Below are positions 29,817 to 39,752 of a stretch of DNA of 64,000 nt, piece after piece. Both the position numbers and the translations under genes were made by a program. The DNA is taken from NCBI RefSeq assembly GCF_000383955.1, contig NZ_KB913013.1:415694-479693 (forward strand). Reading direction: 5' to 3'. Origin of the DNA: Rudanella lutea DSM 19387. Its GTDB lineage: Bacteria > Bacteroidota > Bacteroidia > Cytophagales > Spirosomataceae. Every line of letters begins with the position of its first letter. The stretch's first letter is position 1. The notes beneath the pieces were generated by a model. It did no database searches, had not been told where the DNA came from, and saw only the letters and a program-made list of their open reading frames with translations.

Positions 29817-30980
29817 TTAGGGTTGGAACAGCAATGGTGTGGTGGCGGCAACGTAGGTTTTTACGTTCATCCAGGTATGGCCTCCGTCGGTGATCAGGCT
29901 TTTGTAGTTCACCTTCTTTGCCTTCAGGTAGTCCATAAATTCCACCGTGCCCTTGTATAGAAAATCATCGCTCCCCACACTCACCCATAGCAATTTAAGT
30001 TGTTTGTTGGTCTGATCGGGCTTGTTCACGATCTGGCTGAAATTGCCGTCCATCTCCTGGGGCGACAGGTACGAACTGTAAGCGCACACCCACGCAAACT
30101 TGTCCATGTGGTTGAAGGCCGTGCGGAGCGTTTGGCCGCCCCCGCGCGAGAAACCGCCAATGGCCCGGTTTTCGCGGTTGGGAATAGCCCGGTAGCTCTT
30201 TTCGATGTAGGGAATGACGTTACTCACCAGGTCGGTGGTGAAATCATTGGCCCGTTTTACGGCATCGGCACCGTCGCGCACGGTTGGGTCGGCGGGTTTC
30301 GAGCCGCCCTTTTGCTCGGCTACCCGCGCGGCAATGTTGCCGTAGGGCATCACGATAATCATCGGTTTGGCCTTGCCTTCCGCAATCAGATTGTCCAGAA
30401 TCAGATTCGTTTTGCCGACTTTGAAAAAGGTCTCTTCCGTATCGGTCGTGCCGCTGATGAGGTAGTACACGGGGTATTTCTTCGACGGATTCTGGTCGTA
30501 GCCCGGTGGCGTGTACACCACCAGCGAACCGGTTGTTCCTTCCATCGACGGATAGTATTCGTAGTTGATTGAGCCGTGGGGCACGTCGCGCATGGCGTGA
30601 ATCAGGGGCTGATCGCCCGGCACATCGACTAAACTAGCTTTGAAGCGCTCGTTCGGGAAGAAGGCCACGTTAGCGGGGTCCATGACCGTAACGCCATTCA
30701 CCCGGAAACTGTAGGGGTAAATATCGGGCTTGACCGGACCGACCGTTACGCTCCAGATACCCTGCGCATCTTTGGTCATGGGCACCGGCCCTTTCTCGAA
30801 CTGTGCGCTCAGTTCTACCGATTTGGCCGTGGGGGCCAGGTAACTGAACGTAATGGTTTTGTCGGCGTTGACCTTGGGCGACACCACCAGCGGTCCCCGG
30901 GGCGGCTGCGCCAGCACCAGTCCGGGCACGAGTAGCATGGCCCAGAGGAACAGCAATCGTGTACATGTTTTTAACTTCAT
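29817..30980 (-). CDS. Secreted CE1-type esterase with N-terminal E-set domain
   Basis: The start is taken as the ATG at 30980 (MKLKTCTRLLFLWAMLL); the longer frame would need a TTG. The 387-residue protein has a signal peptide, an E-set domain (KTITFSYLAPTAKSVELSAQF) and a CE1-like domain. Its nucleophile elbow is GFSRGGG, the acidic residue lies in SVGSDDFLY, and the histidine in GGHTWMNVK. An insertion of about 25 residues (AEQKGGSKPADPTVRDGADAV) not present in its neighbours sits before the nucleophile. The predicted role is deacylation of plant cell-wall polysaccharide. It lies 57 bp from the upstream paralogue and is part of the same run. Confidence 0.88.
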   Translation of the reverse strand: MKLKTCTRLLFLWAMLLVPGLVLAQPPRGPLVVSPKVNADKTITFSYLAPTAKSVELSAQFEKGPVPMTKDAQGIWSVTVGPVKPDIYPYSFRVNGVTVMDPANVAFFPNERFKASLVDVPGDQPLIHAMRDVPHGSINYEYYPSMEGTTGSLVVYTPPGYDQNPSKKYPVYYLISGTTDTEETFFKVGKTNLILDNLIAEGKAKPMIIVMPYGNIAARVAEQKGGSKPADPTVRDGADAVKRANDFTTDLVSNVIPYIEKSYRAIPNRENRAIGGFSRGGGQTLRTAFNHMDKFAWVCAYSSYLSPQEMDGNFSQIVNKPDQTNKQLKLLWVSVGSDDFLYKGTVEFMDYLKAKKVNYKSLITDGGHTWMNVKTYVAATTPLLFQP

Positions 30981-31037
30981 GGCATTGAACAAGTAAGGAC
31001 ACTCAGAAAAGCGTCGGGTTAAGGAATAGGCAATGAG

Positions 31038-32189
<1,152 letters not shown>

Positions 32190-33863
32190 TTACCAGGTTA
32201 ATTGAATCAGCGATACGCCCTGGCGGGGGAGATCGAACGTCAGCGTGGTAGTGCCGTTGACCACCTTTGCGGCCGATGGCGGGCTCAGCTCCTGAAGCTG
32301 CCCGGCTTTTTCGAGCGTCTTGTACTGCCCGGCCGACACCTGCTGCGGACTACCCATTGCTTTCCAGGTCGTGAACGAGTTGCTGTGCTTTTCATCTACC
32401 CGGTAATGACGAGCCTGCACCTTATTTTTGCCGAGCCCGTTGATGGTCAGCTGAACTGGCGTAGCGGGGCCGGTTATGTCATCGTCGTGGTAGTTCCAAA
32501 CCATTACACTGATTGTGTTGCCGCTTTTACTCGCCATGGCATTAACGTCATTCTGGCTTCGCACACCACTCGCAATGATATTGGCTGCACCCAATCCCCG
32601 GTCGGTTTGAATCGCCACCCGTTGCCCCCCCATCTTACCAAACATCCGGAAAATGTTCAGCACCGGCTTATCGACGCCATGGGTGGCCAGATCGCGGAAA
32701 CCGGCAAACCAGGGCTGATCCTCAAACTCGAACGACCAGCTTACGGCCCCGCGCAGGTTCACCTTGTGCTGATCCATCAGCTCGTAAATCCGGGCGAAGG
32801 ACGAAGCCGTGTAGCTCGAATACATGGTGCCGTTGCGGTAACCCAGTTTCGGGTCTTTCTGGGCCGAACAGGCCGCGCAGCCCTCCGGGTCGCACTCCCC
32901 AATGATGATGGGAATGTTTTTCAGCTCCGGAAAGGAGTTGACGGCCTCGAATGCCCGCTGAATGTCTTTCAGCTGCACGCCCATGTTCATGCGGATATGC
33001 CCGTCGATGAACTCAGGACTTCCCTTGGCGTGGAAACCGATGTATTGCAGCGGGGTGCCGACTTTACCCGTGGCATAATTCTGCCCCCGCAGGCAGTGTT
33101 CGATAAACCGCGTGAGGTAACTGTACGCCTTGGCACTACGCGGGCTGGTGGTATGCGGTCCGCCGATGGTACATTCGGGGCAGGCTTTTTTCAGTCCGTC
33201 GGCGGCATAATCGTACATTTTGCAGTATTCGTCGAAAGTCCCCGACCAGTAGGCAATATCGGGTTCGTTCCAGACCTCCCACAGCCAGGTAGTTACCTCC
33301 TGTTTGCCGTAGCGGTCGATACTATGCTTTACCCATTGATACACCAGCTCGCGCCATTTATTGTAATCGTTCGGCGGGTAGGTCCAGCCCGTCCACAGAT
33401 TCCCGCCCTTGCTCCAGCTGTGTTCGTAGGGCTCTGGTTTCGACGACAGCGCTTTGGGCATAAAACCAATTTCCATCAGGGGCTTCATGCCCCGCTTCAC
33501 GTAGGTATCTACAATACTGTCGACCACCGTCCAGTTGTACACCGGCCGGCCGTTGGCATCTTCGGTATAGGCGTCGGTAAAGCCCCATTTCAGGTCGGGG
33601 CCGGGGCTGTTGCCTTTGTTGGTAAGCAGGTTATGGGCGCGTACATACACCGGTACCGGGCTCAGTTGCTGGAGTTCAGTCAGCAGCTTCTGTCCGTCTT
33701 TGCGGGTAGTATAGTTCGGTTCATCGTACCCGAAATAGGCCCAGATTGGCTTCATCTCGCCAACAGGCTTTGCGGCATTGATCTGAATCGAAACCGGTGT
33801 TGGCTGCCCGTAAACGAACCGACAACCCAGGAAAAGGCAACAGAGGAAGAGGAATCGATGCAT
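32190..33863 (-). CDS. GH39 glycosidase, probable beta-xylosidase
   Basis: The 557-residue protein has a signal peptide (about 1-19), a TIM-barrel and a C-terminal beta-sandwich, as in GH39. WLWEVWNEPDIAYWSGT carries the acid/base glutamate, and IIIGECDPEG the nucleophile glutamate. The C-terminal region (NTISVMVWNYHDDD to the end) forms the typical sandwich. GH39 enzymes are beta-xylosidases or alpha-iduronidases; the esterase-rich neighbourhood favours beta-xylosidase on substituted xylan. Cysteines are more frequent than in neighbouring genes (CPECTIGG, CAACSAQ), suggesting disulfides in the exported protein. It lies between the esterase run and an alpha/beta hydrolase on the same strand. 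Confidence 0.87.
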   Translation of the reverse strand: MHRFLFLCCLFLGCRFVYGQPTPVSIQINAAKPVGEMKPIWAYFGYDEPNYTTRKDGQKLLTELQQLSPVPVYVRAHNLLTNKGNSPGPDLKWGFTDAYTEDANGRPVYNWTVVDSIVDTYVKRGMKPLMEIGFMPKALSSKPEPYEHSWSKGGNLWTGWTYPPNDYNKWRELVYQWVKHSIDRYGKQEVTTWLWEVWNEPDIAYWSGTFDEYCKMYDYAADGLKKACPECTIGGPHTTSPRSAKAYSYLTRFIEHCLRGQNYATGKVGTPLQYIGFHAKGSPEFIDGHIRMNMGVQLKDIQRAFEAVNSFPELKNIPIIIGECDPEGCAACSAQKDPKLGYRNGTMYSSYTASSFARIYELMDQHKVNLRGAVSWSFEFEDQPWFAGFRDLATHGVDKPVLNIFRMFGKMGGQRVAIQTDRGLGAANIIASGVRSQNDVNAMASKSGNTISVMVWNYHDDDITGPATPVQLTINGLGKNKVQARHYRVDEKHSNSFTTWKAMGSPQQVSAGQYKTLEKAGQLQELSPPSAAKVVNGTTTLTFDLPRQGVSLIQLTW

Positions 33864-33936
33864 ACTGGATCAAAAGTGAGATCGGACCACCGAAGTGGAG
33901 AGAGAACAAGAAAGAGACTACCCTTAGGAAGACATT

Positions 33937-34872
33937 TTACTTGTTTTTTACCCAGTCATTCGCTTTCAACCAGGCAAATAGTGGCTCCATCCAGCCCGGA
34001 TGACGGAAAATGAACCCGTGATCACCTTTGGGGTAGATGTGCATTTCGACCGGGACTTTCAGGCGTCGCAGTTTTTCGAAATACACGATGCTGTTGTCCA
34101 CGTCCACCAGTTTGTCGTCGGCCGCGTGGGTCAGGTACGTGGGGGGCGTGTTGGCCCGGACCTGTAGCTCGTTGGAAAACAGGTCTTTGTCTTCACTCGA
34201 CGGGTTTTTGCCGATTAAGTTATCCCGCGATCCGCCATGCGTCAGGCTGTCCTGCATACTGATGACCGGGTAAACCAGAATCTGAAAGTCCGGGCGCAAG
34301 CTGGTGTGTTCGGCATTGTCGATATAGGCTTTTTCAAAGTGCGTAGCCGCCGTTGCGGCCAGGTGTCCACCCGCCGAAAAGCCCATAATCCCGATTTTGG
34401 TGGCATCGATACCCCATTTGGCCGCATTCTCGCGAACGAGTTTGATGGCCTGCTGGGCATCCTGCAACGGCCCGATTTTCTTGTCCGTCATGATGGCATC
34501 GCTGGGGAGCCGGTACTTGAGCACGAACGCTGCTACGCCTTTTTCGGCCAGCGCCTTTGCCGTATTAATCCCCTCGCCTTTGTACACCACTACGCCATAA
34601 CCACCCCCGGCTACGACGATGACGGCCGCGCCCGATGCTTTATCAGCGGCCGGTTTATAATACTCCAGCGTGGGTTTGGTAATGCCTTTCAGTACGCCCG
34701 ACTCCGCCCCCGTTTCCTGCACACCCGATGCTTTGGAATTCGGAATCGCAGCGGGGTACAAGGGAATGATTTCCTGCGCGTTGGCGGCAAACGAAGAAGC
34801 CAGCAACCAGCCGACCAATGCGGCCAAAGACCTTACGTTTCTTCGGGTATGACCTAAAATAATGCGTTTCAT
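33937..34872 (-). CDS. Secreted alpha/beta hydrolase, acetyl-xylan-esterase-like
   Basis: The 311-residue exported hydrolase has a signal peptide ending near ANAQ. GGGYGVVVYKGEG is the oxyanion-hole region, GFSAGGHLAAT the nucleophile elbow, the acidic residue lies in HAADDKLVD, and the histidine in YPKGDHGFIFRHPGW. This is the BD-FAE/esterase-lipase type found in many xylan loci, where members act as acetyl or feruloyl esterases. It is part of the minus-strand esterase cluster but from a different family than the five CE1-type genes. The exact ester cleaved cannot be read from sequence. Confidence 0.82.
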   Translation of the reverse strand: MKRIILGHTRRNVRSLAALVGWLLASSFAANAQEIIPLYPAAIPNSKASGVQETGAESGVLKGITKPTLEYYKPAADKASGAAVIVVAGGGYGVVVYKGEGINTAKALAEKGVAAFVLKYRLPSDAIMTDKKIGPLQDAQQAIKLVRENAAKWGIDATKIGIMGFSAGGHLAATAATHFEKAYIDNAEHTSLRPDFQILVYPVISMQDSLTHGGSRDNLIGKNPSSEDKDLFSNELQVRANTPPTYLTHAADDKLVDVDNSIVYFEKLRRLKVPVEMHIYPKGDHGFIFRHPGWMEPLFAWLKANDWVKNK

Positions 34873-34954
34873 TGAAGTGAGGGTTTAGGAGAATTTAGGA
34901 GCGTTGTCATAGGTGAACCACGTAACTCACCCGAATGGAGCAATGAGCCCGTAC

Positions 34955-35749
34955 TTACTTTGTCTGCTGGGTCTTGATGTACTCGGCCACATCGACCATC
35001 GGGGCCACCCAAATCTCGTTTTCGGCCCCTTTCAGATAGCGCAGCAGTTGCCAGTGTGCTTCGTTCGAGACGTTCAGGCCGTGCCCCCCACCTACCCCGT
35101 GGAACAAAAACACCAGTAACCCCTGCTTTTCCTGCGCCTGCTTCACCTGCGCAATCAGCTGGTCGGCAGTTTGGCCGTTGATCATAAGGCTGTTGATGTT
35201 CAGCAAGTCAACGTTGACCGCCGACCGGATTGACGGAGCCACGCCCCTTGCCCCGACAAACATCGACTCGATACCTTTGAGGTAGTGAATACCGCTTATG
35301 TTCATGTCGCCACAGGGATAGGCAAACGTCCGCCTGGTTTTGCCGTCTACCGCAAACAGCAGCGCGTTCATGGTGCGAACGTCGGTCTGAATCCGTTGCA
35401 GCGAATACCGGGTCAGGTCGGTTTCGGGCTTCACAAACTCGCGGCCCGGTCGGCCACCTTCGCAGGGATGCGTCACGGTATGATTGCCCAGCTCGTGCCC
35501 ATTAGCGGCTGCTTTCCGCCATTGCGGTATCTGCTTTTCGAGCATGCCCGCAATATCGGTGATGTAAAATGTACCCTTCAGACCCAGCGAGTCGAGGGCG
35601 GGAAGAACGTTGGTAAAATGCTCGTTGATAGCGTCGTCGTAGGTCAGGACCACCGCCGATTTTTTGCCGTTCCACGGGCCGTTGCTTTGTGCCGCTGACA
35701 CCCCATGCAGGCAGAGCGACATACCGAGTAGTAAAAGCCATTTGTTCAT
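34955..35749 (-). CDS. Secreted polysaccharide deacetylase (CE4/NodB)
   Basis: The start is placed at 35749 (MNKWLLLLGMSLCLHG), giving 264 residues with a signal peptide; the longer frame has no export signal. NodB motifs are visible: motif 1 AVVLTYDDA with the catalytic base and metal-binding Asp, and motif 2 ELGNHTVTHP with the two metal-binding histidines. Later motifs are represented by RTFAYPCGDMN and LLVFLFHGVGG. CE4 enzymes remove N- or O-acetyl groups from chitin, peptidoglycan or xylan; a xylan role fits the neighbours. A TAAGTTTG box lies 3 bp upstream of the ATG, which would give a leaderless or nearly leaderless mRNA. It may be the first gene of the minus-strand cluster. Confidence 0.88.
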   Translation of the reverse strand: MNKWLLLLGMSLCLHGVSAAQSNGPWNGKKSAVVLTYDDAINEHFTNVLPALDSLGLKGTFYITDIAGMLEKQIPQWRKAAANGHELGNHTVTHPCEGGRPGREFVKPETDLTRYSLQRIQTDVRTMNALLFAVDGKTRRTFAYPCGDMNISGIHYLKGIESMFVGARGVAPSIRSAVNVDLLNINSLMINGQTADQLIAQVKQAQEKQGLLVFLFHGVGGGHGLNVSNEAHWQLLRYLKGAENEIWVAPMVDVAEYIKTQQTK

Positions 35750-35752
35750 GCA

Positions 35753-35760
35753 CAAACTTA
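35753..35760 (-). promoter_or_regulatory. TAnnTTTG -7 box almost touching the CE4 start
   Basis: TAAGTTTG on the minus strand fits the Bacteroidota -7 consensus and ends 3 bp before the ATG at 35749. If used, the transcript would start at or near the start codon. No standard -33 TTTG was found at 19-21 bp. Confidence 0.35.
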
Positions 35761-35864
35761 CCCGATTTTGGGGTTTTGTACAGCACGCAACCAGATAGTA
35801 GACTAAGGCTCCCCTCCGCTTATCCAGAAAAACTGAAAACACGCCCCAATCCCGGCCGGTCCTG

Positions 35865-37193
35865 ATGAAAAAAGCCTTGCTTGCCCTGCTCTGCACCCTT
35901 CTGCTGACGACGCAGCTGACTGCCCAAACCGGTCGGAAAGACCTGTTTCCCGATGGTAGCCCGATTGGCCCCTGGTTTACCAACGTGCAGAAACTAACCC
36001 TCAGGCAACTCGGCCGCACCTACGTGCTGACGGACTTTGGGGTGAAAACCGACTCCACCCTGGTACAAACGCAGGCAATTCAGCAGGTTATTGATAAGGC
36101 AGCCAGTCAGGGCGGAGGGGTGATTGTGATTCCACGCGGGACGTTTATGAGCGGGGCGTTGTTTTTCAAGCCCAAAACGCACCTGCACGTGGCCGAGGGA
36201 GCGGTACTTAAAGGGTCGAACAACATCGCCGATTACCCCAAACTACCCTCGCGCATGGAGGGGCAGAGCTTGGATTACTTCGCGGCTTTGGTCAACGCCT
36301 ATGGGGTCGATGGGTTCACGATCTCCGGCAAAGGCACTATTGATGGCAACGGGCTCCGCTTTTGGGAGGCTTTCTGGGCCCGGCGCAAAGAAAACCCGAA
36401 CTGCACCAATCTGGAAGTATCGCGCCCACGGCTGGTGTTTGTCTGGCGCTGCAACAACGTACAGGTACAGGATGTGCGGCTCCATAACGCCGGTTTCTGG
36501 ACGTCGCACTACTACCAATGCCGCAACGTGAAAATTCTGGATGCCCACATTTACTCACCTTACCAGCCCGTAAAAGCCCCCAGTACCGACGCCATCGACC
36601 TCGACGTGTGTTCCAACGTTCTGATTAAGGGCTGCTACCTGTCGGTCAACGATGATGCCATTGCCCTGAAAGGCGGTAAAGGCCCCTGGGCCGACCGGGT
36701 ACCCAACAACGGGGCCAACACGGATATTCTGATTGAAGACTGTACGTTTGGCTTTTGCCACTCGGCACTCACCTGCGGCAGCGAGGCCATTCATAACCGA
36801 AACATTCTGATGAGAAACTGTACCGTCAGCGAAGCCGACCGGGTATTATGGCTCAAAATGCGCCCCGATACCCCGCAGTTGTACGAATACATCACGGTCG
36901 AGAACATCAGGGGGCAGTCGAACAGCTTTTTGTACGTGAAGCCCTGGACCCAATTTTTTGATTTGCAGGGCCGGCCCGACATTCCACTTTCGTATTCTAA
37001 TCACATTCAGCTGAAGCAGATTCATGTTACCTGCAATACCTTCTTCAACGTAGCGATTTCGGAGCACGATAAACTGGCTCAGTTTACGTTTGAGAATATT
37101 AATGCCGAAAGTAAAAACCCAAACATCGACAAATCGGTGATTCATGGGTTTACGCTCAAAAACGTCCGAATCAACCGGCAACTCGTGCCGTGA
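35865..37193 (+). CDS. GH28 polygalacturonase-like glycosidase
   Basis: The 442-residue protein has a signal peptide (about 1-20) and a right-handed beta-helix. The catalytic GH28 blocks are STDAIDLDVCSNV with the first Asp, SVNDDAIALKGG with the Asp pair, and CHSALTCGSEA in place of the usual GHG histidine region. The family hydrolyses galacturonan or rhamnogalacturonan in pectin; some Bacteroidota members cleave other acidic side chains. It is divergent from the CE4 deacetylase with 115 bp between them. The substrate cannot be fixed, but a pectic one would extend the degradative range of this region beyond xylan. Confidence 0.87.
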   Translation: MKKALLALLCTLLLTTQLTAQTGRKDLFPDGSPIGPWFTNVQKLTLRQLGRTYVLTDFGVKTDSTLVQTQAIQQVIDKAASQGGGVIVIPRGTFMSGALFFKPKTHLHVAEGAVLKGSNNIADYPKLPSRMEGQSLDYFAALVNAYGVDGFTISGKGTIDGNGLRFWEAFWARRKENPNCTNLEVSRPRLVFVWRCNNVQVQDVRLHNAGFWTSHYYQCRNVKILDAHIYSPYQPVKAPSTDAIDLDVCSNVLIKGCYLSVNDDAIALKGGKGPWADRVPNNGANTDILIEDCTFGFCHSALTCGSEAIHNRNILMRNCTVSEADRVLWLKMRPDTPQLYEYITVENIRGQSNSFLYVKPWTQFFDLQGRPDIPLSYSNHIQLKQIHVTCNTFFNVAISEHDKLAQFTFENINAESKNPNIDKSVIHGFTLKNVRINRQLVP

Positions 37194-37224
37194 AACCGTT
37201 TAGGTAAAAGGGATTCAAAAACAG

Positions 37225-37232
37225 TATCTTTG
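37225..37232 (+). promoter_or_regulatory. TAnnTTTG -7 box just upstream of the antitoxin gene
   Basis: TATCTTTG matches the consensus and lies 4 bp before the ATG at 37237, implying a leaderless transcript. A TTTA at 37199-37202 could be a poor -33 element. Confidence 0.4.
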
Positions 37233-37236
37233 GTCT

Positions 37237-37464
37237 ATGGAAGTTCGTATTCAACTACCGTTTGAAGAGTTAGTCGCCATCGTACGGCAACTTTCTCCTG
37301 CCGAAAAAATTCGGCTTCAACAGGAGCTTACTACTGAAGTAAAGCCCAGGCCTTCAAGACTTACTGAGCTCCTCCTTAATGGCCCCGTGTTTGGTCAAGA
37401 TCAGATAGACGCGATGGAAGAGAACCGCAAATCAATGAACCAATGGCGGACAAAACCATCCTAA
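37237..37464 (+). CDS. Antitoxin of a VapC-type pair
   Basis: The 75-residue protein is acidic/basic mixed and mostly helical (LPFEELVAIVRQLSPAEKIRLQQEL). This is a form common to short Bacteroidota antitoxins that pair with PIN-domain toxins and have no obvious DNA-binding fold. Its 3' end overlaps the toxin gene by 22 bp, so the two are translationally coupled. It would neutralise the toxin by binding its active site. It is recognised by partner and layout more than by its own sequence. Confidence 0.75.
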   Translation: MEVRIQLPFEELVAIVRQLSPAEKIRLQQELTTEVKPRPSRLTELLLNGPVFGQDQIDAMEENRKSMNQWRTKPS

Positions 37465-37829
37465 TCGATACATCGCTGTTTATCGACTATTTCCGAAAAA
37501 CAGACAAGACCAAAACTCGGCTTGTTCAGCTTTCGCTTCAGGGCGAAAAATTTGCCATTTCAAGTATTACCGAATACGAGATATATTGTGGAGCTACATC
37601 GGCCCAAATCCAATTTTGGCAGGACTTACTGGCCCAAATCACGGTGCTTCCATTTGACAGTTTAGCTGCTCTTATTGCAGTTGATATAGAGCAAAAATTG
37701 AAAAAGATTCGCCGGTCTATCGATAAGGCTGATTTATTCATTGCGGCAACTGCCATTGCCAACAATCTGCCTTTTGACACGCTGAACCGGAAACATTTCG
37801 ACAAAATTGAGCGGCTCACTCTTTTGTAA
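37443..37829 (+). CDS. vapC: PIN-domain toxin, VapC family
   Basis: The 128-residue protein is a full-length PIN domain. Acidic metal-binding residues are visible at Asp9 (ILIDTSLFIDYF), Glu44 or Glu46 (SSITEYEIYCG), Asp97 (KADLFIAATAI) and Asp120 (LNRKHFDKI). VapC toxins are Mg/Mn-dependent endoribonucleases that typically cut tRNA or rRNA when freed from their antitoxin. The gene overlaps the upstream antitoxin. The pair sits between the polysaccharide-degrading region and the surface-glycan cluster, a boundary where mobile modules often settle. Confidence 0.88.
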   Translation: MADKTILIDTSLFIDYFRKTDKTKTRLVQLSLQGEKFAISSITEYEIYCGATSAQIQFWQDLLAQITVLPFDSLAALIAVDIEQKLKKIRRSIDKADLFIAATAIANNLPFDTLNRKHFDKIERLTLL

Positions 37830-37898
37830 CGTTCCCGCACTCGCTTGCCGCTGCGTCGAAAATTGTCTGTACCGTAGGAACGATTCTAAAAATGGGCG

Positions 37899-37906
37899 TA
37901 CTTTTG
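37899..37906 (+). promoter_or_regulatory. TAnnTTTG -7 box close to the GT39-type gene start
   Basis: TACTTTTG fits the consensus and ends 6 bp before the ATG at 37913. It lies within the alternative upstream reading frame (MGVLLPT), which supports the downstream start. Confidence 0.4.
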
Positions 37907-37912
37907 CCCACT

Positions 37913-39739
37913 ATGTCCGATTTATCCAATCGTAACACGTTTATTTGGCTGGCAGGTATTCTGTTCCTTGCTTTTGTCCTACGAGTTCATAATGTCGGCC
38001 GCTACGGTATTTACTTCGATGAGAAGTCAACATTGCTGATTAGCCAGGGCGTTTGTTTGGAAGGGGCCAATCAAAAAGACGTCTTTACCAAGAAATATTT
38101 CACCCCCGCCGAGTTCTGGAAACCCAAAACAGTCGCGGATTTTATTGAAGCCAACATCCGGGGCGACATTGGCAACAGTCCGTCGTACTATGCCGTGTTG
38201 TGGGTCTGGATGGAGATTTTTGGCCTGAGCGATCTTTCCATGCGGATGCCGTCAGTGCTGTTTAGCACCCTCATGGTGGCCATGCTGTTCTGGTTTGTCC
38301 GGCGGCATTTCCGGTCCAATACACTGGCGCTGCTCGCAGCGGGCATCGCGGCCATTGAGCCGTTTTTTGTGGCATACGCCCAAATGGCCCGCAACTACTC
38401 GATGACATTCTTTCTGACGCTGCTCAGTACGCATATATTTCTGCTGATCCTGGAGAAGGCGGAAGGGAGAAGGGCGGAAAGGAGAAAGGAGAAAGGAGAA
38501 AAGGACCACCCCTCCCTTCTCCCTTCCGCCTTCTCCCTCTATCTGGCCTACGGCGCGGTGTTTGCCCTCTCGGTGCTGTCGCATTATCTGGCCGTGACAG
38601 TGTTTTTATGTCACGGAATTTACGCCATTTTCTTTCTGCGTAATGTACGCACCTGGGTCGCGCTGGCTATCACGGGGGCCGTGGGGCTGGGGCTGGTTTC
38701 GCTCTGGTTTATTTTCGGGGGCGGGGCTTACACCTTTCAGACGATGGCGTATCAGGCCGAATTTTACCGGAATATCGCCCTTACCAACCCCACCGGTACA
38801 CCGTTTGGGCTTATTTTGCCCGGCACCATCCCGAACATCACCAAACGGGCTATTCCGATTTTTGCCGACCTGTTTTTGTTCACCAATGGACTCGGCTCGG
38901 CGCTCACCGGCCTCAAAAATGCCGGGTTAGCGCTCACATTGGGTGGCCTGATGGCGTTTGTGATGCACCGCTACGAGCGTGATGCACAGCCGCCCATTTG
39001 GGTAAAAGCAGCGCTACCGTCAATCCTGCTGGCGGGTACGCTGGTCTATTCAGTGGTGCCTTTGCGGTTTTTGGTACTGTCGATTGCTCCGGTTATGCTC
39101 TGGCTCATGAGCCAGTATATTCTGGAACATACGAACACCCGCGAAAAACGGTATGTACTGCTGCTGGTGCTGCTCGCGTTTGTGCCTACCTTTTTTCTCC
39201 TGTTCATGTCATGGCGTAACAACCACACCTTTGGGATTACGCAACGGTACTCGGGCTTCTCGTTTCCGTATGTCTGTTTGCTTATTGCGATGGCGCTGCG
39301 GCAGCTGGCTTCGCTTCGGTGGTGGTTTACGGCTCCGGTTGCAGCCGTATTGGTGGTACAGCTGTACTTTGTGAGTCAGGTCTTGATTCAGATTTACGGA
39401 GGAGTAGAACCCAAATACACCTACTTCGAAAAGCCGCGCATCAAAAACCCGTACTGGTTTGCCGCTCAGGAGTTAAAAGCGCAGTACACACCGGGCGACA
39501 CCATCCTGTACCCCAACATGAAGCGGGTGATTTACTCGGAGAAAATCGATAAGACCTACTCGCCCGTCGCCTTGCTCGATGCGCAGTTAGTCAACGTGTA
39601 CCTGCCCGAAGATGCTACGTATATTCAGCGCGTTGACCCCAATGAGCGGGATAAGATCGTGCTGGTGAAAGGAAAAGACGGTCCGGACGGGCGTTCCCGA
39701 AAAGTTACTATTTTTGACCTCAAAGACGTTCGATATTGA
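37913..39739 (+). CDS. GT39/ArnT-like membrane glycosyltransferase with an in-frame repeat insertion
   Basis: The start is chosen at 37913 (MSDLSNRNTFIWLAGILFLAFVL) because of the -7 box just before it. The product has 608 residues with roughly 10-12 membrane segments. YGIYFDEKSTLL after the first helix carries the conserved acidic motif of PMT/ArnT-like enzymes, which transfer sugars from polyprenyl phosphate on the periplasmic face. A soluble C-terminal tail of about 110 residues follows the last helix. Residues about 180-208 (KAEGRRAERRKEKGEKDHP and the following segment) are encoded by a perfect 23-bp inverted repeat and lie in a loop between two helices; homologues are not expected to have them. 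It is the first gene of the plus-strand glycan cluster. Confidence 0.85.
   Translation: MSDLSNRNTFIWLAGILFLAFVLRVHNVGRYGIYFDEKSTLLISQGVCLEGANQKDVFTKKYFTPAEFWKPKTVADFIEANIRGDIGNSPSYYAVLWVWMEIFGLSDLSMRMPSVLFSTLMVAMLFWFVRRHFRSNTLALLAAGIAAIEPFFVAYAQMARNYSMTFFLTLLSTHIFLLILEKAEGRRAERRKEKGEKDHPSLLPSAFSLYLAYGAVFALSVLSHYLAVTVFLCHGIYAIFFLRNVRTWVALAITGAVGLGLVSLWFIFGGGAYTFQTMAYQAEFYRNIALTNPTGTPFGLILPGTIPNITKRAIPIFADLFLFTNGLGSALTGLKNAGLALTLGGLMAFVMHRYERDAQPPIWVKAALPSILLAGTLVYSVVPLRFLVLSIAPVMLWLMSQYILEHTNTREKRYVLLLVLLAFVPTFFLLFMSWRNNHTFGITQRYSGFSFPYVCLLIAMALRQLASLRWWFTAPVAAVLVVQLYFVSQVLIQIYGGVEPKYTYFEKPRIKNPYWFAAQELKAQYTPGDTILYPNMKRVIYSEKIDKTYSPVALLDAQLVNVYLPEDATYIQRVDPNERDKIVLVKGKDGPDGRSRKVTIFDLKDVRY
38452..38536. 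repeat. Purine-rich heptad inverted repeat inside a coding sequence
   Basis: The arms 38452-38474 and 38514-38536 are perfect 23-bp complements around a 39-nt loop made of further GGAGAAA-type heptads. It has the same sequence style as the intergenic repeats at 1046 and 18636, but here it is open in frame and translated into a highly charged loop. Confidence 0.9.
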
Positions 39740-39752
39740 TTTTGTTGGAAAC

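Noticed and set aside
32202-34013. Plus-strand open frame of 603 codons
   Set aside because: It is antisense to the GH39 gene and runs beyond it; no domain or signal is visible.
37443-37829. Insertion sequence around the toxin-antitoxin pair
   Set aside because: No transposase, terminal inverted repeats or target-site duplication were visible at either side.
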